Shown: piece after piece, positions 49,590-59,791 of the stretch | How positions within the stretch are numbered: the stretch's first letter is position 1 | How the letters are laid out: each line of letters starts with the position of its first letter | NCBI GenBank assembly: GCA_023954135.1 | Contig: JAMLIN010000021.1 | Span: 1 to 64,000, forward strand | Length of the DNA stretch: 64,000 bases | Direction: 5' to 3' | Origin: Burkholderiaceae bacterium | GTDB taxonomy: Bacteria > Pseudomonadota > Gammaproteobacteria > Burkholderiales > Burkholderiaceae_E | Program-made: the position numbers and the translations under genes | Notes under the pieces: model-generated | Seen by the model: the letters and a program-made list of their open reading frames with translations, nothing else | Databases searched by the model: none | What the model was told of the DNA's origin: nothing

Positions 49590-49939
49590 CAGCCCATCAG
49601 CCGGCGGCCGCGCTCGGACATCTTCTCCGGCGACCATGGGGGATCCCAGCAGAGCTCGACCTCGACCCGCCGGCCTTCGGGGAGAACCTGCTCGAGCTGG
49701 AACTCGATGTCGTCGATGATCTGGTCGGCCAGCGGGCAGGCGGCCGAGGTCATCGTCATCCGGATGTCGACCCGGCCGGCGTCGGCCGCCACCTCGTAGA
49801 CGAGTCCGACGTCGAGGATCGACATCCCGATCTCGGGGTCGTGGACCTCCTGCAGCGCGGCCATGATCGGCCCGCGCAGCACCTCGTCGCCGCGATACGG
49901 CACATCGCCCTGCTCCGCGGGAAGATCGGCTTCGTCCAT
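49586..49939 (-). CDS. DUF59 metal-sulfur cluster assembly protein
   Basis: A 117-residue MIP18/PaaD-type protein. Signature blocks are VHDPEIGMSILDVGLVYEV and DIRMTMTSAACPLADQI, with the conserved cysteine in AACPLAD, and WDPPWSPEKMSERGR at the C-terminus. DUF59 proteins help iron-sulfur cluster assembly or insertion. Here it is translationally coupled to a polytopic membrane protein, suggesting a shared job. An upstream start is possible but lacks family sequence. Confidence 0.9.
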   Translation of the reverse strand: MDEADLPAEQGDVPYRGDEVLRGPIMAALQEVHDPEIGMSILDVGLVYEVAADAGRVDIRMTMTSAACPLADQIIDDIEFQLEQVLPEGRRVEVELCWDPPWSPEKMSERGRRLMGW

Positions 49940-50179
49940 CGTGATCGCATCCTCTTCGATGGATCCATTCTCCGACCACGACGGCAGGGCGGGATTGACG
50001 CAGAGCAAACCGGGCCGGCCGAAGCCTCGGGATCGACGGGCGAGCGCACTGCTCTCCGGTTTGTCGGGCCCCGGCGGGATCGGCAATAATCGGCTCGCAG
50101 TCCCGCCGGCCCATTGCCGATCGGCCATCCATCCATCGATCGTGTCGCACCGGCTGCGACCCGTCATCCGCGAGTGCCC

Positions 50180-51361
<1,182 letters not shown>

Positions 51362-51365
51362 CTCC

Positions 51366-52706
51366 CTACGCGGAAGCCGTGCCCTCGAATTCGGGCGCGC
51401 GCCGGCGCATGCAGACGAGCAGCGTCAGCGCGCGCGCCACGAAGAACACCGCCAGTGCCGCCCAGAGGCCGTGGTTGCCCCAGGCCGGCGTCAGCAGGAA
51501 GACGGCGGCAAGGAAGGCGACGAACGCGATGACCATGCCGTCGCGCATCTCCCGGGTGCGCAGCGAGCCGATGAAGATGCCGTCGAGCTGGTAGCTCCAG
51601 ACCGCCAGCAGGGGCATGGCGACGACCCACGGCAGGTAGATGGCCGCGGTTTCGCGCAACTCGACGAGGTCGGTCATCATCGCGATGAACCAGGGACCGA
51701 AGGCGAAGTAGAGCAAGGCATAGACGAGTGCGGTTCCGCCCGCCCAGATGCTCGTCGCCCCCAGCGCCCAGCGATAGCCCTGGCGATCTCCCGCGCCGAT
51801 CGCTTCCCCGACCAGAGCCTCTGCGGCATGGGCGAAGCCGTCCAGCCCGTAGGCGAGCAGGTTCACCATCTGCAGCAGGATCGCGTTGGCCGCGAGCGGC
51901 ATGTCACCGAAGCTCGCTCCCTGGCCGTGGAACCAGGCGAAGGCGGCGATCAGGCACAGGGTGCGCAGGAAGATGTTGCCGTTGACGGCGACCAGCGTCC
52001 GGTAGGCGGCCAGCCCGCGCAAAGGCGCGAGCGACAGGCGGATGTCCCGCCGGGCCAGCAGCCTCGCGAGCAGGAAGAGCCCGACCGCGAGGCCGAAATA
52101 CTCCGCGATCAGGCTCGAGACGGCGATGCCGGTCACGCCCCAGCCGAAGACGATCACGAAGAGGATCGACAGCGCCGCATTGCAGACGTTGAGCAGGACC
52201 TGGGTGACAAGCGCATAGCCGGTGCGCTGCATGCCGATGAAAACCCCGAGCAGGACGTACTGCAGGAGCACCGCCGGCGCACTCCAGACCCGGATCCGGA
52301 AGTACTCGAGCATGCCGGCCTCGACCTCGCTGGATGCCGGCGCGAGCATCACGGCAAGCCTGGCGATGGGCCACTGCAGCAGGATCACCATCAGGCCCAG
52401 TACCAGCGCCAGCACCAGGCTGCGTCCGATCGCCATCGCCATCGCCTCGCGATCGCGGGTGCCCTGCTCCCGGGCAACGAGACCGGTCGTCCCCATGCGC
52501 AGGAAGCCGAAACCCCAATACACGAAGCTGAATATCACGGCGCCGAGCGCGACCGCGCCGATGCCCTGGGGGCCTGGCATGCGTCCCATCACCGCGGTGT
52601 CGACGAGTCCGACCAGCGGCACCGACAGATTGGACAGCACGATCGGGACCGCCAGGCGCAGGACCCGACGGTGGCCCTGCCGCGGTTCGGGCAACGGGTT
52701 GCTCAT
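51366..52706 (-). CDS. MATE family efflux transporter (DinF-like)
   Basis: A 446-residue multidrug and toxin extrusion transporter with about 12 membrane segments in two repeats. Family features: VPIVLSNLSVPLVGLVDTAVMG in helix 1, WGFGFLRMGTTGLVAREQGT, ALVTQVLLNVCNAALSI, LAYGLDGFAHAAEALVGEAIGAGDRQG and PWVVAMPLLAVWSYQLDGIFIGS. The last two blocks belong to the DinF/NorM branch. Substrate unknown; DinF proteins are tied to oxidative stress and bile-salt tolerance. Convergent with, and 4 bp from, the acyl-CoA dehydrogenase gene. Confidence 0.93.
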   Translation of the reverse strand: MSNPLPEPRQGHRRVLRLAVPIVLSNLSVPLVGLVDTAVMGRMPGPQGIGAVALGAVIFSFVYWGFGFLRMGTTGLVAREQGTRDREAMAMAIGRSLVLALVLGLMVILLQWPIARLAVMLAPASSEVEAGMLEYFRIRVWSAPAVLLQYVLLGVFIGMQRTGYALVTQVLLNVCNAALSILFVIVFGWGVTGIAVSSLIAEYFGLAVGLFLLARLLARRDIRLSLAPLRGLAAYRTLVAVNGNIFLRTLCLIAAFAWFHGQGASFGDMPLAANAILLQMVNLLAYGLDGFAHAAEALVGEAIGAGDRQGYRWALGATSIWAGGTALVYALLYFAFGPWFIAMMTDLVELRETAAIYLPWVVAMPLLAVWSYQLDGIFIGSLRTREMRDGMVIAFVAFLAAVFLLTPAWGNHGLWAALAVFFVARALTLLVCMRRRAPEFEGTASA

Positions 52707-52740
52707 GCTGGGTCCGGATGGAATGGCGGGTGCTCGGAGG

Positions 52741-53415
52741 TCAGCGCCGCCGCCGGGCGATGCGCTCGCGGATGTCGGGAATCCGCGCATGCTCCTTGCG
52801 TGCCTCGAGATACTCGATGACGCCCCAACCGTTCTCGTTGCGCGCGGTGAGGTCGGCGCCCATGTCGGCGAGCAACTCCATGGTGCTGAAGTGCTCGTTG
52901 CGCGCCGCCAGCATCACCGGGGTGGTGCCGTTGGCCGAGCGGGCATCGAGGTTGGCGCCGCGCAGGATCAGCATCCGGGCGACCTCGGCATGGCCGCGCG
53001 ACGCGGCGTAGTGCAGCGCGGTCCAGCCATCGCTGTCGACCTTCGCCCCGCGATCGAGCAGCAGCTTCACCGACGGTTCATGGCCCTTGATCGCCGCCAT
53101 CATCAACGCCGTCTGCCCGCTCGCGTCGGTGGCCTCGAGATCGACGCCCGGCGCCACCGCCAGCAGGGCGAGCGACTTGAAGGAATCGAGCCTAGCCGCC
53201 ATCACGATGGCCGGGCCATGGGTCTTCTCACGCAGGTTGGGCGATACCGATTTCGCGAGCAGGCGCCTGACCGCATCGGCATCGTCGAGCCGGATGGCCT
53301 CGAGCATCGCGATGCGCGGATCATCGGCGCGGGCAAGACCGGCCGCCAGCAAGGCCATGCCGCCGACCACCAGGCGACGCAGGACATCGGGTGTCGAAGG
53401 CGGGATGCGGCGCAT
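52741..53415 (-). CDS. exported ankyrin repeat protein
   Basis: A 224-residue protein with a signal peptide (hydrophobic LVVGGMALLAAGLARA, residues 15-30) and about five ankyrin repeats. Clear ones are DASGQTALMMAAIKGHEPSVKLLLDRGAKVD, DGWTALHYAASRGHAEVARMLILRGANLDA and NGTTPVMLAARNEHFSTMELLADMGADLTA. Ankyrin proteins mediate protein contacts; the partner is unknown. It follows tatD by 5 bp in the mltG-tmk-holB-pilZ-tatD line-up, the usual place in beta-proteobacteria. Confidence 0.9.
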   Translation of the reverse strand: MRRIPPSTPDVLRRLVVGGMALLAAGLARADDPRIAMLEAIRLDDADAVRRLLAKSVSPNLREKTHGPAIVMAARLDSFKSLALLAVAPGVDLEATDASGQTALMMAAIKGHEPSVKLLLDRGAKVDSDGWTALHYAASRGHAEVARMLILRGANLDARSANGTTPVMLAARNEHFSTMELLADMGADLTARNENGWGVIEYLEARKEHARIPDIRERIARRRR

Positions 53416-53420
53416 GCGGA

Positions 53421-54197
53421 TCAGGCCTTGCGAAACAGCCGGCGGAAGTTCGCGCTCGTTACCTCCGCCACCCGTTCGAGCTTCTGCCCGCGGACCTCGG
53501 CGAGGCAGGCGGCGACATGCGGAACATAGGAAGGTTCGTTGGTCCTGCCGCGATGCGGCACCGGTGCGAGGTACGGGGAATCGGTCTCGATCAGCATCAG
53601 GTCGTCGGGCACTTTCGCGGCCACCTCGCGCAGGTCGGCGGCATTGCGGAAGGTGACGATGCCCGAGAAGGAGATGTGGAAACCCAGGTCCATCGCGGCC
53701 CGAGCGGTCTCCCAGCTTTCGGTGAAGCAGTGCATCACCCCGCCGGCGGCATCGGCGCCTTCATCGCGCATGATCGCGAGCGTATCGGCGGCGGCCGCGC
53801 GGGTATGGATGATCAGCGGCTTGCCGGTACGCCGCGATGCCCGGATGTGCTGGCGGAAGCGCTCGCGCTGCCAGGGCGCGTCGCCGGTCTGGCGGTAGTA
53901 GTCGAGTCCGGTTTCGCCGATCGCGAGCACCTTCGGATGATCGGCCAGCGCCACCAGCCGCTCGCAATCGGGCTCGAGCGCCGGATCGTCCGATGCCGGC
54001 CCGTCGGGGTGCACCCCGACCGAAGCCCAGAGACGCTCGTCGCGCTCGGCCAGCGCCAGCACCCTGGGAAACTCCGCCATGGTGACCGAGACGCACAGCG
54101 CCTCATCGACCGCGGCGGCGGCCATGCGCTCGAGGATGCCGTCGATGTCGGCGGCGAGCTCGGGGAAATCGAGATGGCAGTGTGAATCGACGAACAT
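53421..54197 (-). CDS. tatD: TatD family metal-dependent DNase
   Basis: A 258-residue TIM-barrel hydrolase. Metal ligands: HCHLD (H-x-H at residues 6-8), GETGLDYY (Glu), PLIIHTRAA (His), MHCFTESWE (His) and the Asp in IETDSPYLAPVPHRGRTNEPSYV. It acts as a 3'-5' DNase on single-stranded DNA in known homologues. Operon with pilZ, holB, tmk and mltG upstream and the ankyrin gene downstream. Confidence 0.95.
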   Translation of the reverse strand: MFVDSHCHLDFPELAADIDGILERMAAAAVDEALCVSVTMAEFPRVLALAERDERLWASVGVHPDGPASDDPALEPDCERLVALADHPKVLAIGETGLDYYRQTGDAPWQRERFRQHIRASRRTGKPLIIHTRAAAADTLAIMRDEGADAAGGVMHCFTESWETARAAMDLGFHISFSGIVTFRNAADLREVAAKVPDDLMLIETDSPYLAPVPHRGRTNEPSYVPHVAACLAEVRGQKLERVAEVTSANFRRLFRKA

Positions 54198-54296
54198 CGG
54201 CAGGCGGCGATCGGAACCACACCCGACGCGTTGCGCATGCGGGTGGCGGTGATGCCGTCGATTGTAGCCGTGCCGTCGCGCGCCGGCCGAGCGCCG

Positions 54297-54719
54297 CTAG
54301 ATGGTGTGAGTCTGGCGCACCGACCTGAGCGATCCGCCGATCTGGTTCTCGATCTTCGCCCGTGCCTGGCCGCCCGCGTCGTCATTGCTGAACTGCACGC
54401 CGATGCCCTGCTGGCGACCGGGGGTTCCGGCCGGCGTGATCCAGACGATCTTGCCGGTGATGGGTATCTTGGCCGGATCGTCCATCAGCGACAGGATGAT
54501 GTAGATCTCGTCTCCCAGGCGCCCGGGTCGTGTCGTCGGAATGAACAGGCCACCGCCCGCGACGAACGGCATGTAGGCGGCATGGAGCGCCGTCTTCTCC
54601 TTGATCGCGAGCTGGATGACGCCGGGGCGCGAGGGTGCCGCCGCTGCCGGCGGTCCCGCCTCGCTGTCGTCGCGCATGATCTCGAGGGGTCGTGAGATTT
54701 CGCTCGCCTGCTCGCTCAT
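54297..54719 (-). CDS. pilZ: type IV pilus PilZ domain protein
   Basis: A 140-residue PilZ-domain protein of the pilus-associated type. The core is GVIQLAIKEKTALHAAYMPFVAGGGLFIPT, LGDEIYIILSLMDDPAKIPITGKIVWITP and GIGVQFSND. The c-di-GMP-binding RxxxR and D/NxSxxG residues of ordinary PilZ domains are missing, as in PilZ of type IV pilus assembly, so it probably does not bind c-di-GMP. The N-terminal 35 residues are an acidic/alanine-rich extension. The conserved place next to holB supports the name. Confidence 0.88.
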   Translation of the reverse strand: MSEQASEISRPLEIMRDDSEAGPPAAAAPSRPGVIQLAIKEKTALHAAYMPFVAGGGLFIPTTRPGRLGDEIYIILSLMDDPAKIPITGKIVWITPAGTPGRQQGIGVQFSNDDAGGQARAKIENQIGGSLRSVRQTHTI

Positions 54720-54791
54720 CGGTGTCCTCGGCTTGCCTGGCTGGCGCCGGCTGGTACCTGCGCGCCTTCTTCCCTTCGGACGGCCCCCGAT

Positions 54792-55790
54792 TCAGGGCTC
54801 GAAGGCCTCGCAGCAGCGAAGCAGGACCCCTTCGGCGAGCAGCCGCTGATTCAGCGATTGTTCGGATGCGACGACCGTCGCCGCGATGTCCGCTTCCAGG
54901 CGGAGCACGCGATCGAGACGGGTTCTCGTCGCCAGCGCCTCGAGCCGCGCATGTTCGCCCGGCAGGAACCGCGGTGGCGCCCCGCCGAGCACTCGCGCCA
55001 GATCGGTGACCCAGGCCCGGACCACGGGAATCCAGGTATCGGCATCGAACTGGAGCAGGCGCGCGGCCGCTTCCACGACCTCAATATCGGGAATGCCGGC
55101 CAGGGTTGCCAGCACGTCCCGATGGGCGGCGGCTCCGGTGGGTTCGGCGAGTCGCAGGGCGTGCAACGGCGCCCCGGCGGCGGCGGTGATCCAGCCGGCG
55201 GCGGTGTCGATGTCGATACCGGCCTGGTCCGCCACCCACCGGGCGGCGGGCGCCGCCTGCGGGGTGGCCAGGGCGAGCCGGCGGCAGCGCGACCGGACCG
55301 TGGCCGGCAAGGCATCCGGATGCCCGCAGACGAGCAGGAACACGGTGTCTCCCGCCGGCTCCTCGAGCGTCTTGAGCAGAGCGTTGGCCGCCACCGGGTT
55401 CATCGCCTCGGCGGGTTCGATCAGGATGATCTTGCGACCCGCCCGGTGGGTGCCGATGTTGACGAAGCCGGCAATGGCGCGGATCTGCTCGATCCGGATC
55501 TGCCGGCTCGGCTTGCGGTCCTTGCGGGCCTCGAAATTCGGATCGTTGGCATCGGGGCGCACCCACCGGAAGTCCGGATGACTGCCCTCCCGGAACCAGC
55601 CGCAGGCAAGGCATTCCCCGCAGGCCCTGCCATCGGCGCCCGGCGCCTCGCACAGCAGCGCGGCGGCGGTGGCCAGCGCGAAGTCCTGCTTGCCGATGCC
55701 GGGCTGCCCTTCGATCAGCAGGGCATGGTGCATCGTGTCGCGCGAGGCGAGCAGGCGCAGCAGCTCGGCCTGGTGCCAAGGGTATTTCAT
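54792..55790 (-). CDS. holB: DNA polymerase III subunit delta'
   Basis: A 332-residue clamp-loader subunit. Features: HALLIEGQPGIGKQDFALATAAAL (P-loop-like), zinc-binding cysteines in CGECLACGWFREGSHPDF, and the block IRIEQIRAIAGFVNIGTHRAGRKIILIEPAEAMNPVAANALLKTLEEP with RSRC (SRC motif). It loads the beta clamp at the replication fork. The start is set by an ATGA overlap with tmk at 55787-55790. Confidence 0.95.
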   Translation of the reverse strand: MKYPWHQAELLRLLASRDTMHHALLIEGQPGIGKQDFALATAAALLCEAPGADGRACGECLACGWFREGSHPDFRWVRPDANDPNFEARKDRKPSRQIRIEQIRAIAGFVNIGTHRAGRKIILIEPAEAMNPVAANALLKTLEEPAGDTVFLLVCGHPDALPATVRSRCRRLALATPQAAPAARWVADQAGIDIDTAAGWITAAAGAPLHALRLAEPTGAAAHRDVLATLAGIPDIEVVEAAARLLQFDADTWIPVVRAWVTDLARVLGGAPPRFLPGEHARLEALATRTRLDRVLRLEADIAATVVASEQSLNQRLLAEGVLLRCCEAFEP

Positions 55791-56395
55791 CGGATTCTGG
55801 CGCAATCGGCGGCCAACAACGACCGGATTCGATCGATATCCTGGGCGGCGTCGATCACGACGAAGCGCTCCGGCTCGGCGGCGGCCTGCGCCTGGTAGCC
55901 TGCCCGTACCCGTTCGAAGAAGGCGAGATCCTCCGCCTCGAAACGGTCGGCCGGCCGGGCCAGCGTCCGGCGGCGCAGCGCTTCCTCGGCGGGCAGATCG
56001 AAGAGATAGGTCCGGTCGGGCCAGAGATCGCCATGGACCCAGTCTGCCAGCACGTGGATCCGTTTGACGGAGCCCCCGCGCCCTGCCCCCTGGTAGGCGA
56101 GCGTCGAATCGGTGAAGCGGTCACAGACGACCCAGGTGCCGGCAGCGAGCGCCGGCCGCAGCCGCCGCTCGAGATGATCCCGGCGAGCAGCGAACATCAG
56201 GAGGAGCTCGGTCTGGGCGTCCATCGGCTCGTCGAGCAGCAGGGCGCGCAGGGCTTCGGCGAGCCCGGTGCCGCCGGGTTCGCGGGTGAGCAGGACGTCC
56301 CTGCCCGCCTCTCGCAGGCGCTCGGCGTACCACTCCAGGTGGGTGCTCTTGCCGGCGCCGTCGATACCCTCGAAGCTGATGAAGCGGCCGCTCAT
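55787..56395 (-). CDS. tmk: thymidylate kinase
   Basis: Phosphorylates dTMP to dTDP. The 202-residue sequence has the P-loop FEGIDGAGKSTH, the dTMP-binding LTREPGGT, the DR motif CDRFTDSTLAYQGAGRG and a lid region with RRRTLARPADRFE. ATGA overlaps link it to mltG (upstream) and holB (downstream), so the three proteins are made from one message. Confidence 0.96.
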   Translation of the reverse strand: MSGRFISFEGIDGAGKSTHLEWYAERLREAGRDVLLTREPGGTGLAEALRALLLDEPMDAQTELLLMFAARRDHLERRLRPALAAGTWVVCDRFTDSTLAYQGAGRGGSVKRIHVLADWVHGDLWPDRTYLFDLPAEEALRRRTLARPADRFEAEDLAFFERVRAGYQAQAAAEPERFVVIDAAQDIDRIRSLLAADCARIR

Positions 56396-57414
56396 CGGGA
56401 TGCTCCTTCGGCCGCCGGGCGGCGGCGCAGCTGGAACTCGCGCACCGCCCGATTGTGCGCATCGAGGGTCTCGGAGAACTGGCTGCTGCCGTCGCCCCGG
56501 GAGACGAAATAGAGCTCGCGGGACTCGGCCGGATTGGCCGCGGCCAGCAGGGACGCTTCGCCGGGCATCGCGATCGGAGTGGGCGGCAGCCCGCCGCGAG
56601 TGTAGGTGTTGTGGGGCGTGTCGGTGCGCAGGTCGCGCCGGCGCAGGTTGCCGTCGAAGCTCTCGCCCATGCCGTAGATGGTGGTGGGGTCGCTCTGGAG
56701 CATCATCCCGATCCGCAGCCGGTTGACGAAAACCCCGGCAACCCGGCGCCGGTCCTCCTCGAGACCGGTCTCCTTCTCGACGATGGAAGCGAGGATCAGC
56801 AGTTCGTAGGGGCTGGTCAGGGGCAGGTCGGGCACCCGCCTCTCCCAGGCCGCCTCGAGGTGCCGGCGCATCAGGTCGGCTGCCTGGCCGAGAACCTCGA
56901 AGTCGCTCGTGCCGCGAGCGAAGCGATAGGTGTTCGGGAAGAACAGCCCTTCGGGATGCTCGTGGGACAGTTTCAGGCGGGCCAGCAGCTCGGCCTCGGT
57001 GAGATCGCGCGAATCATGCGCCAGCTCCGGATGGGCATCGATCGCGGCACGCAGCTGGCGGAAGGTCCAGCCTTCGCCGATGCGGATCTCCTCGAAGATG
57101 ACGTCTCCGGCCACGAGCCGGTCGAGCAGGCGCTCGAGGGTGGTTCCGGCCTCGATCCGGTAGGTACCGGCCTGCATCCGGCCATCATCTCCGCGCACGC
57201 GCAGCGCGGCCCGCAGGAGCAGGGGCTCGACATCGACGCCGCCCTCGCGCAACTGGCGGGCGATGGCGATGGCGCCCGAACCCCTGGCGATCGTCACCGT
57301 TGCCGGCGGGCTCGCGATCGCGATCGGCGCATGCCCGTACTGGTACCACAGCCACCCTGCGGTCGCCGCAAGCGCGGCCACGACGACGACAAGTGCCAGC
57401 AGCAATCGCTTCAT
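56392..57414 (-). CDS. mltG: endolytic murein transglycosylase MltG
   Basis: A 340-residue inner-membrane enzyme that cuts nascent peptidoglycan glycan strands. One N-terminal membrane helix (LLLALVVVVAALAATAGWLWYQYG), a LysM-like domain (about 45-110), then the YceG catalytic domain with GLFFPNTYRFARGTS, LLILASIVEKETGLEEDRRRVAGVFVNRL (catalytic Glu in VEKE), MMLQSDPTTIYGMG and YNTYTR-like HNTYTRGGLPPTPI. Start ATG 57414; the divergent ygfZ gene starts 41 bp away. Confidence 0.95.
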   Translation of the reverse strand: MKRLLLALVVVVAALAATAGWLWYQYGHAPIAIASPPATVTIARGSGAIAIARQLREGGVDVEPLLLRAALRVRGDDGRMQAGTYRIEAGTTLERLLDRLVAGDVIFEEIRIGEGWTFRQLRAAIDAHPELAHDSRDLTEAELLARLKLSHEHPEGLFFPNTYRFARGTSDFEVLGQAADLMRRHLEAAWERRVPDLPLTSPYELLILASIVEKETGLEEDRRRVAGVFVNRLRIGMMLQSDPTTIYGMGESFDGNLRRRDLRTDTPHNTYTRGGLPPTPIAMPGEASLLAAANPAESRELYFVSRGDGSSQFSETLDAHNRAVREFQLRRRPAAEGASR

Positions 57415-57440
57415 GCGGGTCGGGAAATCCGGGGACTTCC

Positions 57441-57446
57441 TATAAT
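57441..57446 (+). promoter_or_regulatory. TATAAT -10 element close to the ygfZ start
   Basis: A perfect TATAAT lies only 9 bp before the ygfZ ATG (57456). If it is the -10 of the ygfZ promoter, transcription would start at or within a base or two of the ATG, giving a leaderless message; there is no ribosome site to be seen. The same stretch read on the other strand gives TATTAT, usable as -10 for mltG. No good -35 is visible. Confidence 0.4.
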
Positions 57447-57455
57447 AACGGCGAT

Positions 57456-58472
57456 ATGGAACGGATCCCCGTGACAACCCGATCGCCGGATATCGAAACG
57501 ATCGCCGCCGGCAGCCTTGCCCTGCTGCCCCACTGGGGCTGCATCGACGCGGACGGTCCCGACGTCGAGGCCTTCCTGCAGGCCCAGCTGACCAGCGACG
57601 TCGCCGCGATCGCCCCGGACGGCGTCGGGATCGGCGGCTACTGCACGCCGAAGGGCCGCCTGCTCGCGACCTTCGTGCTCGCGCGGCGTCCCGCCGGATT
57701 CCGCCTGCTCACGAGCCGGGACGTACGGCAGGCGACCGCGAAACGCCTGTCGATGTACGTCCTGCGGGCGAAGCTGAAGATCCATGACCGCGGCGAGGAC
57801 GTCGCCGTGCTCGGCGTATGGGGCGATGCCGCGCCGGGCGCGCTCGCGCAAGCAGGCCTCGAGCCGCCGGCCGAGGGCCACGCCGTCTGGCGCGATGAAG
57901 CCTGCGTGCTGGCCCTGTCCCCGGTCGCCGCCGGCGGCAGAAACATCGGCCGCTGGCTGGTCGCGGCGCCGGCCGACCAGGCTGCCGCGCTGGCCGATCG
58001 GCTCGGCCAGCAGCTCGCGCCGGCCTCGGCCGAAGTCGATCTCTGGCTCGAAGTGCTCTCGGGCGTACCGAGGATCACCGAGGCAACCCGGGAAGCCTAT
58101 GTCCCGCAGATGATCAACTACGAGCTCGTCGGCGGTGTGGGCTTTCGCAAGGGCTGTTATCCGGGCCAGGAAGTCGTCGCCCGCACCCAGTATCTCGGCA
58201 AGCTCAAGCGACGGATGTTCGCGGCCAGCCTCGCCAGCCGCCCCCCCGACGAGGCCGCCTGGGCACCGGGCACGCCGGTCCTGGCCGATGGCGCGCAGGA
58301 GCCGGTGGGCAGCGTGGTGCTCTCGGCGCCCGCGCCCGGGGACGGCGTCGCCCTGCTGGTCGAGTACCGGATGCAGGCGGCGGCCGGTGCCGTCCTGCGG
58401 GTGGCCGGCGAGCCGCTCGTGGCCGGCGAGCTGCCCTATGCGGTGCCGGACACCGCCGCGGCAGCCGGTTGA
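57456..58472 (+). CDS. ygfZ: folate-binding protein YgfZ (iron-sulfur repair)
   Basis: A 338-residue protein of the YgfZ/IBA57 group that helps assemble or repair Fe-S enzymes in a folate-dependent way. The signature GVGFRKGCYPGQEVVARTQYLG, containing K-G-C-Y-P-G-Q-E, is diagnostic. Also seen are FLQAQLTSDVAAI near the N-terminus and GCYTPKGRLLA-like GYCTPKGRLLATF. It is first in a three-gene run with DUF4936 and NRDE genes, divergent from mltG. Confidence 0.94.
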   Translation: MERIPVTTRSPDIETIAAGSLALLPHWGCIDADGPDVEAFLQAQLTSDVAAIAPDGVGIGGYCTPKGRLLATFVLARRPAGFRLLTSRDVRQATAKRLSMYVLRAKLKIHDRGEDVAVLGVWGDAAPGALAQAGLEPPAEGHAVWRDEACVLALSPVAAGGRNIGRWLVAAPADQAAALADRLGQQLAPASAEVDLWLEVLSGVPRITEATREAYVPQMINYELVGGVGFRKGCYPGQEVVARTQYLGKLKRRMFAASLASRPPDEAAWAPGTPVLADGAQEPVGSVVLSAPAPGDGVALLVEYRMQAAAGAVLRVAGEPLVAGELPYAVPDTAAAAG

Positions 58473-58483
58473 GTCGCCAAGCC

Positions 58484-58804
58484 ATGTCCGGCGCGGTGGT
58501 CTTCGTCTATTTCCGGGCGGACCCCGCCGATGACGACCGCGTCGCCACAGGGCTCGCCGCGCTCCGGACACTGATCCGGGAGCGCCTCGGCACCGGCACG
58601 CTGGCGCGCTTCGGCCACCGCCGGCAGGAAGCCTCCGGGCAGCGCACCTGGCTCGAGATCTACGAGCTTCCCGGCGGGGCCGATACGGCCGGCCTGCTTG
58701 CGCTGCGCGCCGATTGCGCCGCCTCGACGGGGCTCGACCGGCTGATCGACGGTGCCGCCCACATCGAGGTGTTCGACATCCGGGACGACGCACCATGTGC
58801 CTGA
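58484..58804 (+). CDS. DUF4936 family protein
   Basis: A 106-residue protein of unknown function, family DUF4936, which is found mainly in beta-proteobacteria. It has VFVYFRADPADDD at the N-terminus and LEIYELPGGADTAGLLALR with FDIRDDAPCA at the end, a ferredoxin-like alternation of strands and helices. Start ATG 58484 is 11 bp after the ygfZ stop; TTG 58469 would overlap it. The stop overlaps the NRDE gene by 10 bp. Confidence 0.8.
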   Translation: MSGAVVFVYFRADPADDDRVATGLAALRTLIRERLGTGTLARFGHRRQEASGQRTWLEIYELPGGADTAGLLALRADCAASTGLDRLIDGAAHIEVFDIRDDAPCA

Positions 58805-59706
58805 TCGCCTTCGCCTTCGGCCTGGCCGACCGGGGCGGCCCCTCCCTGCGGCTCGCCAGCAACCGCGACGAGTACTTCTCGCGCCCGACCGAGCAGGCGC
58901 ACTGGTGGGCGGATGCGCCGGATGTATTCGGGGGCCGCGACCAGCTCGCCGGCGGCACCTGGCTGGCGGCTTCTCGCCGTGGGCGCATCGCGGCGATCAC
59001 CAATCACCGCAACGGACTGCCGGCCAAGGCACCTCGCTCGCGCGGCACCCTCGTCGCCGACTTCGTGCAGGCCGACGAGCCGATCGCCGACTATGCCTGC
59101 CGGATCGCCCGGCAGTGCGCCGACTACGGCGGCTTCAACCTGATCCTGTTCGAGCTCGCACCGATGCCCCGCGCGTGGTACGTGAACGACGTCGGCCAGG
59201 CGCGCGAGCTCGCTCCCGGCCTCTATGGGATCTCGAACGACCGGCTCGACACGCCCTGGCCCAAGGTCGAGCGCCTCAAGGCGAGCCTCGCGCGGAGCCT
59301 CGGGCAACGCGGCGCCGACACCGCGGCGGCCGCCTTGGGCGAGTCCACGGATGAGGCACCGGCCGATACCGCGGCCGGCATGGCGCCCGATCTCGCCCCG
59401 GATGAGCGCCTGTTCGATGCCCTGCTCGATCGCGACGTTCCTCCCGAGCACCTCCTGCCGGAGTCGGGCGTCGGCATCTCCCGTGAACGCTACCTGTCGA
59501 CCGCCTTCATCACACCCAATGGCGGCACCGACGTGTTCGGCGGCTACGGCACCCGGGCATCCACCCTGGTCGAGGCAAGGAGCGACGGCCGGATCCGGTT
59601 CACCGAGCGATCATGGAACACGCCCGGTGCCCCTGCCGCCGGCTATCGTGAGCGCGACGAGCGCTTCGGCTTCCGGGCGGCTCCTGCGGCCGGATCAGGC
59701 CGCTGA
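58795..59706 (+). CDS. NRDE (TANGO2-like) family protein
   Basis: A 303-residue NRDE-domain protein. The N-terminus MCLIAFAFGL with Cys2 and SNRDEYFSRPTEQAHWW holds the family name-giving N-R-D-E motif; GTWLAASRRGRIAAITNHR and GLYGISNDRLDTPWPKVERLK are further blocks. TANGO2 relatives are linked to haem handling and membrane lipid homeostasis in eukaryotes; the bacterial role is not known. Start Cys2 resembles N-terminal nucleophile hydrolases, so self-exposure of Cys2 is likely. Overlaps the DUF4936 gene by 10 bp. Confidence 0.9.
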   Translation: MCLIAFAFGLADRGGPSLRLASNRDEYFSRPTEQAHWWADAPDVFGGRDQLAGGTWLAASRRGRIAAITNHRNGLPAKAPRSRGTLVADFVQADEPIADYACRIARQCADYGGFNLILFELAPMPRAWYVNDVGQARELAPGLYGISNDRLDTPWPKVERLKASLARSLGQRGADTAAAALGESTDEAPADTAAGMAPDLAPDERLFDALLDRDVPPEHLLPESGVGISRERYLSTAFITPNGGTDVFGGYGTRASTLVEARSDGRIRFTERSWNTPGAPAAGYRERDERFGFRAAPAAGSGR

Positions 59707-59791
59707 AAGGAGGAACCGGTTCACGGACCTTCGGGGGCAGTATGAATAAAATGAGGGTTATCCGGTTTTCTTCGATAGAGAGTGCTACACC

